Part shown: positions 49,700 to 58,091 of the stretch, one piece after another
Position numbering within the stretch: position 1 is the first letter of the stretch
Layout: each line of letters begins with the position of its first letter
NCBI RefSeq assembly: GCF_036227565.1
Contig: NZ_CP109460.1
Span: 2,542,001 to 2,606,000, forward strand
Reading direction: 5' to 3'
From: Streptomyces sp. NBC_01454
GTDB lineage: Bacteria > Actinomycetota > Actinomycetes > Streptomycetales > Streptomycetaceae
Length of the DNA stretch: 64,000 nucleotides
The notes under the pieces: model-generated
What the model was told of the DNA's origin: nothing
The model's input: only the letters and a program-made list of their open reading frames with translations
The model's database searches: none
Translations under genes and position numbers: made by a program

Positions 49700-52240
49700 T
49701 CAGCCCGCCGAGGAACTCGCCGTGCCGGCGGAGGAGGCGCCGCCGTCCGACGGCGTGCCGCCGGCCGAACCGCCCCCCGTGGAACCGCCGGACGGAGCGG
49801 CCGCGGACTGCGAGGGGCTCTGCGTCGTCGGGTTGCCGGTAGGGGTCTGGGACGCCGAGCTGCTCGGGGTGTCCGACGGCGTGGGACTGCTCGGTTCGCC
49901 GGTCGGCGGCTTCGTGGGACGGGTCGGCCGGCCGGTGGGCGTGGTGGGCCGCCCGGTCGGTTCGGTGGGGCCGGTCGTCGGGTCCGTCGGGCCGGTGCCG
50001 GGCCCGGTGGGCGAACCACTGGCGCTGGGGCTGCCGGCCGACGGGGAGGGGGGCACCGGGTGCCCGGGGGTGCCGGGGCGGGAGGTGCCGGGCCGCGCCG
50101 GCTGCTGACCGGTGCCGGTGGCGGGCTGTTCCGCCGGGGTGTCGGTGGCGGCGCCGTCGTCGGTGCTCTGTTCGGTGCTGACCTTGTCGTCGTGGTGCTC
50201 GTTGCCGGACGGCATGCTGAGGGTGACGACGGTGCCGAGGACGGCGACCAGCAGGGCGCCCGCGCCGGCGGCCACGACGTTGCGGCGGGCCTTGCCGAAC
50301 ACCCGCTTGCCGCCTGCCGCGCCGCCCACGGTCACGGCCGGGACGGCCGTCGTGGCGGCGGACGGGGAGGAGCCACGGGCGACGACCGTCGCCGCCCCCT
50401 CGGCACGCGGCGCCCGCGGCGTCGCCGCCGTCACGCCGCCGGCCGGTGTGGCGGCCGCGCTCTTCGCCAGGTCCGTCCTGCGCGCGGCGGCGCCCGGCGC
50501 CTGCGGCAGGATGCTGGTGGCCGCGGCGGCGGCAGCGGCCCGGGAGCTGTCGGTGACCAGCGCCAGGGCGCGGCGTCCGGCCACCGCGCCGTTGCGGTCG
50601 GAGAGCACCCCGCGCAGCCCGATCGAGGCCTCCAGCTCGGCGCGCGCCCGGTCGAGGTTGCCGGTGCACAGCGCCAGCACCCCCAGCTCGTGGTGGAAGT
50701 AGGCCTCCTCGGCGACCTCACCGGCCAGCCGTGCGGCCTCCTGGCCGTGCCGCAGGGTGCGCTCCCAGGCGTTCCAGTGCAGCGCCGCGGCGAACGCCGG
50801 GGCGGCCGTACGGGCCAGCAGCACGGCCGCGCTGGTGTGCCCGCTCTCCCGGCTGCCGGTCAGCACGCCCATCGCGGCCAGCGCCACATCGGCCTCCGCG
50901 GCGGCCCGCTCGGGGGTGACCGAGGGGTGGCCGGCCCACCAGGTGTAGTGCTGGGCGACGGTGTGCGCGCGGGCGGCGGCGCCGTCCGCGTAGCCGGCCG
51001 CGGTCAGCTGGTCCTGGACGGTGGCGGCGAGCCGGTAGTGGCCGGCGACCGGGGTGATCAGGCCGCAGGCCAGCAGGTCGCCGAGGGCGGCGTCGGCATG
51101 GGTGTCCTCGGTGAGGGCCGGCAGATGCGCCTGGTGCGGCAGCTCGCCGCCGAGGGCGACGGCCAGGCGCAGCGTCTCCCGGGCGGCCTCGCTCAGCCGC
51201 GAGGCCAGCAGCGGGGCGGGGGCGGCGGCCTCACCGAGGGACGGCAGCGGCACCTCGGGGTGGTCGCCCGCCCCGCCGGCCGATTCGCCGGCGTCCGGCG
51301 CCTCCGCGGGGAAGAGGCCGTAGCCGTCGTCCAGGGCGCCCGGCCCGGCGAGCAGCCGGTCGCGCTGCCGCAGCAGGGCGGCCGCCTGCACGAACCGCAG
51401 CGGCAGCCCCTCGGACTCGAACCAGAGGTCGGCGGCCCAGGCCTCCTCGTCGTCGGTGAGCGGCCGGTCCACGGCGCGCTCCAGCATCCGTACGCAGCCA
51501 CCGCGGCCGAGGCCGCCGAGGAAGACCTCTTCGAGGTGCGAGGCGGGGCTGGGGGCCGCGACGTCGGGGGTGGCGGCGATCAGGAAGGCACATTCGGGGG
51601 TGGCGTCGAGCAGCTCGTCGAGCGCGGCGCCGCCGAACTCCAGGTCGTCCAGGACGACGATCGCGCCGATGCCGGCGACCCTGCGCAGCATCCCGGCCCG
51701 GTCGGGCCGGTGCTGCGGGGCCCGGTGGACGGCTGCGAACAGCGCGTAGAGCAGGTCGGTGGCGTTGCGGTGGTAGCCGGACAGCCGGATCACACCGTCC
51801 GGTGCGAGCTCGGCGCAGGCCTCGGCGACGGCGTCCAGCAGCCGGGTACGGCCCGAGCCGGAGGGGCCGGTGACGCGTACCGAGCGGCCGCGGGAGAGCA
51901 GCCGTACCAGGCGCTCGGTGTCCTCGGTGCGCTCTTCGAGGACGGTCTGCTGCCCGGCGGCCCCGGACGGGCCCGGGGGCGCCGCCGCGCGGGCGGCCGC
52001 GTCGCGTTCCTCCTGGTCGAGCTTGCCGGGGGCAGCGGGGACCTCACCCGGCGGGCAGGGTTCTATTTCGCTGCCGTCGACGGGATTGACGGTGAGGAGG
52101 TAGGCGCCGGAGACGACCCGGACGACGCGGGCGAGCCCCCTGGAGCCGCTCTGCGGGCCGCCGAGCGCGGGGGCCGCAGGCTCGGCGGGGCCGTCCTGCT
52201 CGCCGTACTCCTCGGATCCCCGGTGCGTGTTCGGGTCCAT
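49700..52240 (-). CDS. P-loop ATPase-like membrane protein with Pro/Ser/Thr-rich outer tail
   Basis: An 846-residue protein of unknown function. After a 95-residue head comes a STAND/AAA-like nucleotide-binding domain: GPSGSGRT at 125-132 is Walker A with Arg131 in place of the lysine, and AIVVLDDLEF near 192-201 is Walker B. A winged-helix/helical region follows (about 330-430), then TPR-like helices (about 480-570). One membrane helix at about 655-676 (VVAAGAGALLVAVLGTVVTL) leads to an exported tail of about 170 residues of Pro, Thr, Ser and Gly (GPTEPTGRPTTPTGRPTRPT). It could pass a signal across the membrane. A STAS gene lies upstream on the same strand. Confidence 0.82.
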   Translation of the reverse strand: MDPNTHRGSEEYGEQDGPAEPAAPALGGPQSGSRGLARVVRVVSGAYLLTVNPVDGSEIEPCPPGEVPAAPGKLDQEERDAAARAAAPPGPSGAAGQQTVLEERTEDTERLVRLLSRGRSVRVTGPSGSGRTRLLDAVAEACAELAPDGVIRLSGYHRNATDLLYALFAAVHRAPQHRPDRAGMLRRVAGIGAIVVLDDLEFGGAALDELLDATPECAFLIAATPDVAAPSPASHLEEVFLGGLGRGGCVRMLERAVDRPLTDDEEAWAADLWFESEGLPLRFVQAAALLRQRDRLLAGPGALDDGYGLFPAEAPDAGESAGGAGDHPEVPLPSLGEAAAPAPLLASRLSEAARETLRLAVALGGELPHQAHLPALTEDTHADAALGDLLACGLITPVAGHYRLAATVQDQLTAAGYADGAAARAHTVAQHYTWWAGHPSVTPERAAAEADVALAAMGVLTGSRESGHTSAAVLLARTAAPAFAAALHWNAWERTLRHGQEAARLAGEVAEEAYFHHELGVLALCTGNLDRARAELEASIGLRGVLSDRNGAVAGRRALALVTDSSRAAAAAAATSILPQAPGAAARRTDLAKSAAATPAGGVTAATPRAPRAEGAATVVARGSSPSAATTAVPAVTVGGAAGGKRVFGKARRNVVAAGAGALLVAVLGTVVTLSMPSGNEHHDDKVSTEQSTDDGAATDTPAEQPATGTGQQPARPGTSRPGTPGHPVPPSPSAGSPSASGSPTGPGTGPTDPTTGPTEPTGRPTTPTGRPTRPTKPPTGEPSSPTPSDTPSSSASQTPTGNPTTQSPSQSAAAPSGGSTGGGSAGGTPSDGGASSAGTASSSAG

Positions 52241-52449
52241 GCTGAAAGCTCCCAGATGCTTCGTTCCGCGCCGCCTCCGCCGGGCACCCAGGAGGCCGGG
52301 CGTCGTGCCGGCTGCGCTGCTCCGGCTCCGGCGGCTGGTCGTTCGCCGTCGCGTCCGGTCCGGATTCCCGCCGCGGATAATGGCATACGGGCGGGAACCG
52401 AACCCTAGACCTGGAGCGCGCCCGGCACGCCGCCGGGGCCCGGTCCTGA

Positions 52450-52462
52450 CCGGAACTTCCGG
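52450..52462. promoter_or_regulatory. Palindrome CCGGAA-C-TTCCGG
   Basis: A perfect 6-bp inverted repeat around one base, 210 bases upstream of the P-loop protein start. A possible operator; nothing more can be said. Confidence 0.3.
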
Positions 52463-52500
52463 GATTGGCCGGTATCGCGCTGTTTACGACATTTCTCTTA

Positions 52501-52529
52501 CGCAGCGCGTCACGCTTTATCGCGCTGCG
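52501..52529. terminator. Hairpin downstream of the STAS gene
   Basis: CGCAGCGCG (52501-52509) pairs perfectly with CGCGCTGCG (52521-52529) with an 11-base loop. It lies 74 bases beyond the stop of the minus-strand STAS gene. Confidence 0.55.
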
Positions 52530-52602
52530 CCGTGCGTTTCCGATCGCCCGGTCCCCGTCCCGACGCCGTGCGCGGGCCGTCCGGGCGGCGAAGCGCCCCG
52601 TG

Positions 52603-52926
52603 TCACACCCGGGGAAGCGTTTCCGCTTCGATGCCGCCCTCGATGGCGAGGATGCGGTGCAGCCGGGTGGCGACCAGCAGGCGCTGCATCTGGGGCGGCA
52701 CTCCCCGCAGTACGAGCCTGCGGTTGACCCGGCCCGCACGGCGGTGCGCGCCCATGATCACACCGAGGCCGGTGGCATCCCAGGAATCCAGCTCGGTCAG
52801 GTCCAGCACGAGATCGCCCCGACCGGAGTCGACGGCGGCGTGCAGGGCCGTTCGGGCGTCCGCCGCGCTGCGGACGTCGAGGCGGCCCCCGACGACCAGC
52901 TCGGCGTGGTCGCCCCTGATGTGCAT
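52603..52926 (-). CDS. STAS-domain anti-sigma-factor antagonist
   Basis: A 107-residue single STAS domain, the fold of SpoIIAA/RsbV proteins that free sigma factors by binding their anti-sigma kinases. The phosphorylation loop reads DSWDATGLGVI, so Thr52 stands where SpoIIAA has its phosphorylated serine. GGRLDVRSAADARTALHAAV and LVLRGVPPQMQRLL are typical flanks. No anti-sigma kinase gene is adjacent. ATG 52926. Confidence 0.9.
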   Translation of the reverse strand: MHIRGDHAELVVGGRLDVRSAADARTALHAAVDSGRGDLVLDLTELDSWDATGLGVIMGAHRRAGRVNRRLVLRGVPPQMQRLLVATRLHRILAIEGGIEAETLPRV

Positions 52927-53071
52927 ATGCGCTCCCCGGTGTCATGGGTGGTGCCTGGACGTCTACAGAACTGACTGCCTCTCATGCGGCGAAGTTGCCG
53001 CCTGTAAGCGAACCGATACCCGAATTCACCCCGCGGGGTGAGCCGATCGGGCCGACGGCCCTGACGCGGCA

Positions 53072-53920
53072 TCAGTGCGTGTAGAAGCCCTGCCCACTCT
53101 TGCGTCCGATATCGCCCGCATCGACCATCCGGCGCATGATCTCCGGCGGTGCGAACTTCTCGTCCTGGGACTCGGTGTAGATGTTGTCGGTGGCGTGCAT
53201 CAGGATGTCGATGCCCGTCAGGTCGGCGGTGGCGAGCGGTCCCATCGCGTGGCCGAAGCCCAACTTGCAGGCGGTGTCGATGTCCTCGGCGCTGGCCACG
53301 CCCGACTCGTAGAGCTTGGTGGCCTCGACGACCAGCGCCGAGATCAGGCGGGTGGTCACGAAACCGGCCACGTCACGGTTGACGACGACGCAGGTCTTGC
53401 CGACCGACTCGGCGAACTGCCGGGCGGTGGCGAGGGTTTCGTCGCTGGTCTTGTAGCCGCGCACCAGCTCGCACAGCTGCATCATCGGCACCGGCGAGAA
53501 GAAGTGCGCACCGACGACCCGCTCCGGGCGGGAGGTCGCCGCCGCGATCTTGGTGATCGGGATGGCGGACGTGTTGGAGGCCAGCACCGCCTCGTCCTTG
53601 ACGAGCTTGTCCAGCGTCTGGAAGATCTCCCGCTTGACGTCGATCCGCTCGAAGACGGCCTCGACGACGATGTCGGCCTCGGCGGTGGCTTCCAGGTCGG
53701 TCGTGGTGGTGATGCGGGCCAGCGCCTGTTCGGCGTCGGACGCCGCGAGCTTGCCCTTGGCGACGAACTTCTCGTACGAGGCCTCGATGCCACCCTTGCC
53801 CCGGGCCAGCGCCTCGTCCGTCACGTCGCGGAGGACCACGTCCCAGCCCGCCTGGGCCGAGACCTGCGCGATACCGGACCCCATGAGTCCGGCGCCGATG
53901 ACGGCGAGCTTCTTTGCCAC
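53072..53920 (-). CDS. 3-hydroxybutyryl-CoA dehydrogenase
   Basis: A 282-residue NAD(P)-linked enzyme that interconverts acetoacetyl-CoA and 3-hydroxybutyryl-CoA. The Rossmann start AVIGAGLMGSGIAQVSAQAG is at about residues 6-25, the catalytic histidine and flank are in GAHFFSPVPMMQLCELV, and NRDVAGFVTTRL and GFGHAMGPLATADLTGID follow. GTG 53920 with GAGGGGA six bases upstream is preferred to the longer frame. It is a monocistronic gene. It fits with the thiolase at 34473 and IcmA in C4 acyl-CoA metabolism. Confidence 0.94.
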   Translation of the reverse strand: MAKKLAVIGAGLMGSGIAQVSAQAGWDVVLRDVTDEALARGKGGIEASYEKFVAKGKLAASDAEQALARITTTTDLEATAEADIVVEAVFERIDVKREIFQTLDKLVKDEAVLASNTSAIPITKIAAATSRPERVVGAHFFSPVPMMQLCELVRGYKTSDETLATARQFAESVGKTCVVVNRDVAGFVTTRLISALVVEATKLYESGVASAEDIDTACKLGFGHAMGPLATADLTGIDILMHATDNIYTESQDEKFAPPEIMRRMVDAGDIGRKSGQGFYTH

Positions 53921-54159
53921 TGCTGTCCCCTCACACCCTGTGCATTTGACGGTCGTGGGTGACGTTAGCGGTCGTGAGCGATCCTTTGGAGGGTAAGAGA
54001 TGCGCGTCACGTCTCGGATGACGGACATCACACCGACGGGGTGCGCCCCGGGGGGAACGATCCGGACAGTCCGTCGTCAGTCGGCTGTCCGTACGGCGTA
54101 GTTGAGCACCTTTTCCCCGGCATCTCCGCCCTCTCGTCGAGGGGGACCGGCGCCTCCCG

Positions 54160-54490
54160 GGCGCCTCCGCGGGCCGGCGGCCGGCCCACCTCGCCTGCGC
54201 GATCCGGTGCGTCAGGCTCCGGTGGACCCAGGTGATCTGGCCCGCCATCAGGCCCGGCAGCCACTCGCCCACCGGGGCGCCGGTCTCCTCCCGGAGGATC
54301 TCCGCGAGGTGGTCGCGGACCTCCTCCCGAAGCTGCCGGAGACGGGGGCCTGCGGGTGGGCGCCTGCTTCACCACGCGCAGGAAGCCCTCGTACCCCTCC
54401 CCCGCTCCGCCCTCTCGCGGACGCGGTACGGGCGGCGCCCGGTCGCGGTGTCCATGACTCTGTGCAGCCGGGCCTCCCCCAGGTCCGCGG
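54160..54490 (-). pseudogene. Possible remnant of a TetR-type regulator C-terminal domain
   Basis: Between 3-hydroxybutyryl-CoA dehydrogenase and the cobalamin adenosyltransferase, the minus strand shows protein-like sequence in two frames. GYEGFLRVVKQAP comes first, and then, after a frame change near 54350, LREEVRDHLAEILREETGAP and VGEWLPGLMAGQITWVHRSL followed by THRIAQARWAG. The second part resembles the ligand domain of TetR repressors, where a tryptophan/histidine helix near the end is common. The helix-turn-helix part is missing, so it would be a dead gene. Confidence 0.4.
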
Positions 54491-54505
54491 CGTAGGCTCG
54501 TCCGT

Positions 54506-55093
54506 ATGGTGAATCTGACGCGCATCTACACCCGCACCGGCGACAAGGGCACCACCGCCCTGGGCGACATGAGCCGTACCGCCAAGACCGACTCGCGGAT
54601 CGCGGCGTACGCGGACGCCAACGAGGCCAACGCGGCCATCGGTGTGGCGTTGGCGCTCGGCTCGCTCCCCGAGGACGTCACCGCGGTGCTGCTGCGGGTG
54701 CAGAACGACCTCTTCGACGTCGGCGCGGACCTCTCCACGCCGGTGGTGGAGAACCCGGAGTTCCCGCCGCTGCGCGTCGAGCAGAGCTACATCGACAAGC
54801 TGGAGGCCGACTGCGACCGCTTCCTGGCGGAGCTGGAGAAGCTGCGCAGCTTCATCCTCCCCGGCGGGACGGCCGGTGCCGCGCTGCTGCACCAGGCGTG
54901 CACGGTCGTCCGCCGCGCCGAGCGCGCGACCTGGGCGGCCTTCGAGGAGCACGGCGCCACAGGAAAGGACGGCAGCATGAACCCGCTGACCGCCACCTAC
55001 CTCAACCGCCTCTCCGACCTCCTGTTCATCCTGGCGCGTACGGCCAACAAGGAGGTCGGGGACGTGCTGTGGGTGCCGGGCGGGGAGCGCTGA
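54506..55093 (+). CDS. PduO-type cob(I)alamin adenosyltransferase
   Basis: A 195-residue enzyme that adds the adenosyl group of ATP to cob(I)alamin, making coenzyme B12. The ATP-binding start TRIYTRTGDKGTTALGD is at about residues 5-21; ADANEANAAIGVAL, QNDLFDVGADLSTP, FILPGGT, and ARTANKEVGDVLWVPG follow in order, the last with the essential arginine region RRAERA upstream. It supplies the cofactor that IcmA and methylmalonyl-CoA mutase need. ATG 54506 has no strong ribosome-binding site. Confidence 0.94.
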   Translation: MVNLTRIYTRTGDKGTTALGDMSRTAKTDSRIAAYADANEANAAIGVALALGSLPEDVTAVLLRVQNDLFDVGADLSTPVVENPEFPPLRVEQSYIDKLEADCDRFLAELEKLRSFILPGGTAGAALLHQACTVVRRAERATWAAFEEHGATGKDGSMNPLTATYLNRLSDLLFILARTANKEVGDVLWVPGGER

Positions 55094-55124
55094 TCCCTGC
55101 TGCGCCCTGCCCCGGCCGGGCGGG

Positions 55125-55236
55125 GCGCGGAGCGGTCCTGGCGCGGAACGGTCCTGGCGCGGAACGGTCCTGGCGCGGAACGGTCCTGGCGCGGAACGGT
55201 CCTGGCGCGGAGCGGTCCTGGCGCGGAGCGGTCCTA
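55125..55236. repeat. Seven tandem copies of a 16-bp unit
   Basis: GCGCGGARCGGTCCTG is repeated seven times without a gap from 55125 to 55236. Copies 1, 6 and 7 have AGCGG, copies 2-5 have AACGG, and the last ends CCTA. The final CTA (55234-55236) is the stop codon (TAG) of the minus-strand membrane protein. Confidence 0.9.
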
Positions 55237-55818
55237 GCGCGGCGTCTTCTGCCGCGGCCCGGCCGCTTCGGCTTCGCCGGCGGTGCGGCCCGGATCCTTC
55301 CTCGGCCACACCAGATAGCTCAGCGCGATCACGCCGTGCAGGATGACCACCCGCAGCGCGGTGGTCTGCCAGTCACGCAGGGAGGCGGTGTCGCCGTCGC
55401 CGACGTACCAGATCGCGCACTGCAGCAACGCGGCGGCGACGGTGGCCATCAGCACCGTGCGCAGCCACAGCGAGCCCTCGTGCCGGGCGCGGGCCATCCC
55501 GTGGCGGGGCGGCTTCACCGGCGGCGGGCCGCCCGCGAAGCGGTGCGCGACGCGCCCGTCGACCCACGTGATCGTGTAGTGGCCGTAGGCGACGGTGTAG
55601 CCGATGTACAGCGCGGCCAGCCCGTGTTTCCAGTCCGCCGTCGCCCCGTTCTTCAGGTCGATCGCGGTAACGATCAGCAACACCAGCTCCAGCAGCGGCT
55701 CCAGCAGCAGCACCGCGGCGCCGGTGCGCCGCATCCCTGCCAGGTAGCGCAGCGCCAGACCGGCCACCAGCAGCACCCAGAAGCCGACCTCACAGGCAAT
55801 GATCAGCGTGACGACCAC
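55234..55818 (-). CDS. Integral membrane protein, function unknown
   Basis: A 194-residue protein with about five membrane helices: TLIIACEVGFWVLLVAGLAL, AVLLLEPLLELVLLIVTAID, GLAALYIGYTVAYGHYTITW, LRTVLMATVAAALLQCAIWY, RVVILHGVIALSYLVW. Between helices 3 and 4 lies a basic loop (RHGMARARHEGSLW). I do not recognise the family. Its stop codon is formed by the last, altered copy of a 16-bp tandem repeat, so the C-terminus may vary between strains. It is divergent from the NarL-type sensor kinase. Confidence 0.78.
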   Translation of the reverse strand: MVVTLIIACEVGFWVLLVAGLALRYLAGMRRTGAAVLLLEPLLELVLLIVTAIDLKNGATADWKHGLAALYIGYTVAYGHYTITWVDGRVAHRFAGGPPPVKPPRHGMARARHEGSLWLRTVLMATVAAALLQCAIWYVGDGDTASLRDWQTTALRVVILHGVIALSYLVWPRKDPGRTAGEAEAAGPRQKTPR

Positions 55819-55952
55819 GGCTGTCCCCTTTCCCGGCCCTTGAGCCGCACCACTTGAGCCTTTCAGCGGCCGCCGCCCGGCACCTCGTCGTCCGCGACGA
55901 TCCGGGCCTGCATCTTTCGATGTAGCCCGCCTCCCTGCGGGGTGTCCCCTAC

Positions 55953-57230
55953 GTGGAGGCAGCGGGCCGTGCCGCCGTGTTGGATGGAGGGGTGATTGCC
56001 CGGTCCACCACCGCCACCGCCACCGCCGGCCGGCCGCACCGCGACGATGTGCTCCTCGCGGGCGGCGGGCTGCTCAGCGGGCTGCTGCTGTGGGCGCTGG
56101 GGCTGCACGGCGGTCCCCCGCTGCTGGGGCTGCCGCCCGCGCTGACCCTGCTCTCGCTCGCCGCGATGTCGCTGGCGGAGCTGTTGCGCCGTACGGCCCC
56201 GCTGGTGGCGCTGGCCGTCTCGGTGCCGGCCCTGGTGCTGGACGTCTGCGCCGGCACCCTGATCGCCACCGTGCTGATGTTCACGGACGTGGTCTATGCG
56301 GCGGTGCTCTACGGCCCGGCCGGCGCGGCCCGCCGGATCCCGCTGCACTGCGTCCTGGTGACGGTCCTGGGGACCGGCGTGCTGACCGCGGTATGGCACA
56401 GTCCGCAGGTCGTCCTGGCCGCGATCGGCCTCGCCCTGGTCACCATCGCCCCGGCGTCGACCGGCCTGATGCTCCGTGAACACCGTGACGCCGCGGAGGC
56501 CGCCAGGCTGCGGGCCGAACGGATCGCGCTGCTGGCCGAACGGGACCGGGCACAGGCGGTGGCCGGCGAACGGGCCCGGATGGCGCGCGAGCTGCACGAC
56601 ATGGTCGCCAACCACCTGTCCGCCATCGCGATCCACTCCACCGCGGCGCAGTCCATCGACGACCCGTCGGCGACCCGCGAGGCGCTCGGGGTGATCCGCG
56701 AGAACAGCGTGCAAGGTCTGTCCGAAATGCGCCGTCTCATCAAGCTGTTGCGGGACCCGGGAACCACTGGCCCGGACGGCACCCCCGCCGCGACCCCCAC
56801 CCTCGACGGCCTGGACGCCCTGCTCGACCAGGCCCGTACGAGCGGCGCGAGCAGCGGACTGACCTTCGTGCTGGACGACGCCCGCGAACCGCACGGCACC
56901 GGGGCCGCGCCGGGGCCCGCGGCCCCGGTCGAGCGGGCCGCGTACCGCATCGTCCAGGAAGCACTGACCAACGCGCTCAAGCACGCCGCCCCCGGCGAGG
57001 TGCGCATACGACTCGCCCGGGAGCGCGACGGGGCGCTCACCGTCGCCGTCCGCAGCCCGTTCACCGACCGGCGCGGCCCCCGGGCACCCGGCTCCGGCAC
57101 CGGTCTGATCGGGATGCGCGAGCGGATCGCCCTGCTGGGCGGGGCGTTCACGGCCGGACCGGCGCAGGAGCCGGACGGCCGGGTCTGGCTGGTACGGGCA
57201 GCGCTGCCCGCCGAGGAGGAAGCATCATGA
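55953..57230 (+). CDS. Sensor histidine kinase (NarL/DesK type)
   Basis: A 425-residue kinase. About six membrane helices between residues 30 and 170 form the sensor with little outside mass, followed by a HisKA_3 domain with the phospho-accepting histidine in MARELHDMVANHLS. The ATPase domain follows, with the N box in VQEALTNALKHA and a GTGLIGMRERIALLGG lid. The start is unclear: GTG 55953 is the first, GTG 55977 and 55992 are later options. The stop overlaps the response regulator start (ATGA). Confidence 0.9.
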   Translation: MEAAGRAAVLDGGVIARSTTATATAGRPHRDDVLLAGGGLLSGLLLWALGLHGGPPLLGLPPALTLLSLAAMSLAELLRRTAPLVALAVSVPALVLDVCAGTLIATVLMFTDVVYAAVLYGPAGAARRIPLHCVLVTVLGTGVLTAVWHSPQVVLAAIGLALVTIAPASTGLMLREHRDAAEAARLRAERIALLAERDRAQAVAGERARMARELHDMVANHLSAIAIHSTAAQSIDDPSATREALGVIRENSVQGLSEMRRLIKLLRDPGTTGPDGTPAATPTLDGLDALLDQARTSGASSGLTFVLDDAREPHGTGAAPGPAAPVERAAYRIVQEALTNALKHAAPGEVRIRLARERDGALTVAVRSPFTDRRGPRAPGSGTGLIGMRERIALLGGAFTAGPAQEPDGRVWLVRAALPAEEEAS

Positions 57231-57943
57231 CCACCGGCAGCGCGGCGGACGTGACCGCCGGCGGCGCGGCGGAGCCGATCCGGGTTCTGGTCGCCGAGGA
57301 CCAGTCCGCCGTCCGGGCCGGACTCGTCCTCATCCTGCGTTCCGTCCCCGATATCGAGGTCGTCGGGGAGGCCGCGGACGGCGAGGAGGCGGTACGGCTC
57401 GCCCGCGCGCTGCGCCCCGCGCTTGTCCTCATGGACATCCAGATGCCCCGGCTCGACGGGGTCTCCGCCACCCGGCGGATCGTCGCCGAGCAGCTCGCGG
57501 ACGTGCTGGTGCTGACCACCTTCGACCTGGACGAATACGTCTTCGGGGCGCTGCGGGCGGGGGCCGCGGGCTTTCTGCTCAAGGACAGCGACGCGGCCAC
57601 GCTGCTGACCGCGGTACGCACCGTGGCGGCCGGCGAGGGGCTGATCGCGCCGGCGGTGACCCGGCGGCTGCTCGCGGAGTTCGCCGGTCCCCGGACGGCG
57701 AACCGTCCGGCGCACGAGGGGACGGCGCCCGATCCGGGGGTCCTGGACGCGCTGACGCCGCGCGAGCGGGAGGTGCTGGGGTGTCTGGGGCTCGGGCTGT
57801 CGAACGCCGATATCGCACTGCGGCTGGTGATGGCCGAGGCCACCGTGAAGACACACGTCAGCCGGCTGCTGGGAAAACTGGAGCTGCGCAGCCGGGTACA
57901 AGCGGCCGTGCTGGCGAGGGAATTGGGGGTGGAGGGGCCGTAG
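57227..57943 (+). CDS. NarL/LuxR-family response regulator
   Basis: A 238-residue regulator with a 20-residue leader. The receiver domain (about 20-140) has the acidic pair in VAEDQSAVRAG, the phospho-acceptor in LVLMDIQMPRLDG, and GFLLKDSDA. The LuxR helix-turn-helix (about 170-235) includes LTPREREVLGCLGLGLSNAD and KTHVSRLLGKLEL. It is coupled to the preceding kinase. Targets are not visible. Confidence 0.92.
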   Translation: MTTGSAADVTAGGAAEPIRVLVAEDQSAVRAGLVLILRSVPDIEVVGEAADGEEAVRLARALRPALVLMDIQMPRLDGVSATRRIVAEQLADVLVLTTFDLDEYVFGALRAGAAGFLLKDSDAATLLTAVRTVAAGEGLIAPAVTRRLLAEFAGPRTANRPAHEGTAPDPGVLDALTPREREVLGCLGLGLSNADIALRLVMAEATVKTHVSRLLGKLELRSRVQAAVLARELGVEGP

Positions 57944-58091
57944 GGGGTGGCGCCCAGGGGGCAGGCCGTTGGGGGCGGGCCGTAGGGCGACGAGCCGTAG
58001 GTGGTGGCCGAACGGATCCCGTAGGGGTTACCGGCGCCCCCTTCGGGGCCTCAACGCGGCGGGCCCGGCGGACATTCCCAGCCTCCTCGAC

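Larger units (their letters stand above)
52241..52602. other. 362-base gene-free stretch
   Basis: No gene is supported here. It holds a 13-bp palindrome (CCGGAAcTTCCGG, 52450-52462) and a hairpin (52501-52529). It should carry the promoter of the P-loop protein gene and the end of the STAS transcript. Confidence 0.6.

Noticed and set aside
55125..55236. CRISPR array
   Set aside because: The 16-bp repeats are gapless and have no spacers; no cas genes are present.
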